Positions 63,058-64,000 of a DNA stretch of 64,000 bases are shown here, piece by piece. Location of the stretch: assembly GCA_032358165.1 (NCBI GenBank), contig JAALGY010000021.1:930001-994000 (forward strand), written 5' to 3'. The DNA is from Diplosphaera chodatii (Eukaryota > Chlorophyta > Trebouxiophyceae > Prasiolales > Stichococcaceae). A model generated the notes under the pieces. That model saw nothing but the letters and a program-made list of their open reading frames with translations, searched no databases and was not told the DNA's origin. Each line of letters starts with the position of its first letter. Positions within the stretch are counted from its first letter, which is position 1. Made by a program: the position numbers and the translations under genes.

Positions 63058-64000
63058 ATGGACCGTGACATCTTTTCCTCCCTGTGCACCGGGGTGCAGT
63101 TCAAGCGCAAGCGTGCCGCGGCCCCCAGCCCTGCGGCGGCAGCCGCCTGTGTGTCGGCTACATCAGGCGCCACTTCGGCAGAGCCAGCGACCAACGATCC
63201 TGTGGAGGTGTGCAAAGCAAAGCAGGCCTGGGTGCAGGCTACCATCCACATCACTTGCCAGCCACTACAGCCGCTCATGTTGCTGTGTGCCCATGTGCAG
63301 GCAGACAACGTGCTGCGCAAGCGGCATCGCATAAAGGTGAACGGTGGCCATGTGCCGCCGCCGCTGCGCAGCTTCCAGCAGCTGCAATCACAGCCCAGGT
63401 GCCCAGCGGGCCTGCAGGCCACGCTGGCGGGCGTCGGGTGCGTGGTGCCGACCCCCATCCAGCGCCAGGCGATTCCCACCCTGCTGGCAGGGCGCGAGGT
63501 GCTCGCCGTGGCGCCGACAGGTGGCGGTCTTAATACTACAGTGTTGCTTCCTTGCCACAGCCAGGACAGCTACCATTTCCTTTGGTAGAGGCTGCCGTTG
63601 TCTTCATCAGCGTGCAAGCGCCTGCTCAGCTAACCTTCCCAATGGCGTGGCACAGGCTCTGGCAAGACCCTGGCATATCTGCTGCCGCTCCTGTTGGCGC
63701 TGTGTGCGCAAGGGCCCAGCCCCGGCCCCAGAGCAGCCATCATGGCACCCACACGGGAGCTAGCGGCCCAGATTGCGCGTGTGCTGGATGCCCTGCTGCC
63801 GGGCAGCGGCTTGCGCGGCAGCCTGCTGAGCAGCTCTACAGCGGCCGGCACAGACTTTGCAAAGGTGCTCAAGGCCCTTTTCGCCTGCCATCCCCATGGT
63901 GGCCAACGCTTCGATGGCGTCCAAGCATGTAGCAATCGATGATCAACCCCGCTTTGCAGGTTGACATCCTGGTGGGCACGCCGCTGCTGGCTGGCAAGCT
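63058..64000 (+). CDS. DEAD-box RNA helicase, DDX52/ROK1-like (3' end outside window)
   Basis: Start MDRDIFSSLCTGVQFKRKRA at 63058, typical of ROK1/DDX52, which opens with a short phe/basic motif. The next exon (about 63301-63520) holds the RKRHRIKVNGGHVPPPLRSF linker and the Q motif CVVPTPIQRQAIPTLLAGRE. An intron interrupts motif I between AVAPTG and SGKTLAYLLPLLLALCAQ (about 63650). Motif Ia follows as MAPTRELAAQIARVL (about 63742). The last bases encode VDILVGTPLLAGKL, where the window ends before the DEAD box. ROK1 helps process the 18S rRNA precursor in the nucleolus. It starts 13 bases after the zinc-finger stop, which suggests a shared transcript. Confidence 0.9.

Overview
The window looks like nuclear DNA of a green alga, most likely a trebouxiophyte such as Auxenochlorella or Chlorella. 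The lineage is inferred from gene content and is not tested. Genes are GC-rich, cut into many short exons by GT..AG introns, tightly packed on both strands and monocistronic for the most part. Many proteins are of the plant type: AKR2, the SDG2/ATXR3 SET protein, a PAA-type plastid copper ATPase, BADH with a peroxisomal tail, fused PabA-PabB, and an OST3/6 without the CxxC pair. Others are typical of algae and animals but not land plants (ABCD4, MMADHC). I see no rRNA, tRNA, CRISPR array or transposon. All gene spans run from start codon to stop codon and include introns; exon edges were read by eye.

Layout. 1-2742 (+): 3' part of a ViaA-like VWA protein. About 3002-4443 (-): BAH-domain protein. 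5124-11037 (-): SulP carrier with STAS and cyclic-nucleotide-binding-like domains (yeast Vsb1/YGR125W type). About 11366-15382 (+): ABCD4-type cobalamin exporter with a complete MMADHC-like domain between its membrane and nucleotide-binding domains. 15642-17574 (+): AKR2. 17792-18824 (-): small membrane protein, perhaps PEX11. 19641-22387 (-): BADH. 22671-28035 (-): PAA-type Cu ATPase. 28470-30972 (+): CSA/ERCC8 WD40 protein. 31215-about 33550 (-): unknown protein. 33612-37670 (-): aminodeoxychorismate synthase. 38214-about 39900 (-): mitochondrial K+/H+ exchange-related protein. 40300-about 48397 (-): SDG2/ATXR3. 48737-50184 (+): RGG-rich protein. 50587-55271 (+): NOC2. 55748-57891 (-): kinase-fold protein that looks like a pseudokinase. 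58552-60041 (-): OST3/6. 60667-about 62061 (-): GNAT acetyltransferase. 62591-63044 (+): DnaJ-type zinc finger. 63058 to the window end (+): DDX52/ROK1 helicase.

Most striking point. The ABCD4-MMADHC fusion joins two steps of vitamin B12 trafficking in one polypeptide: export from the lysosome or vacuole, and cytosolic handling. The in-frame join is supported on both sides: one exon carries the end of the MMADHC domain and the start of the ATPase domain, and all intron phases across the insert agree. Its head-to-head neighbour is another probable vacuolar carrier. A second point is the 13-base gap between the zinc-finger stop and the DDX52 start, which fits a dicistronic locus of the kind reported in green algae.
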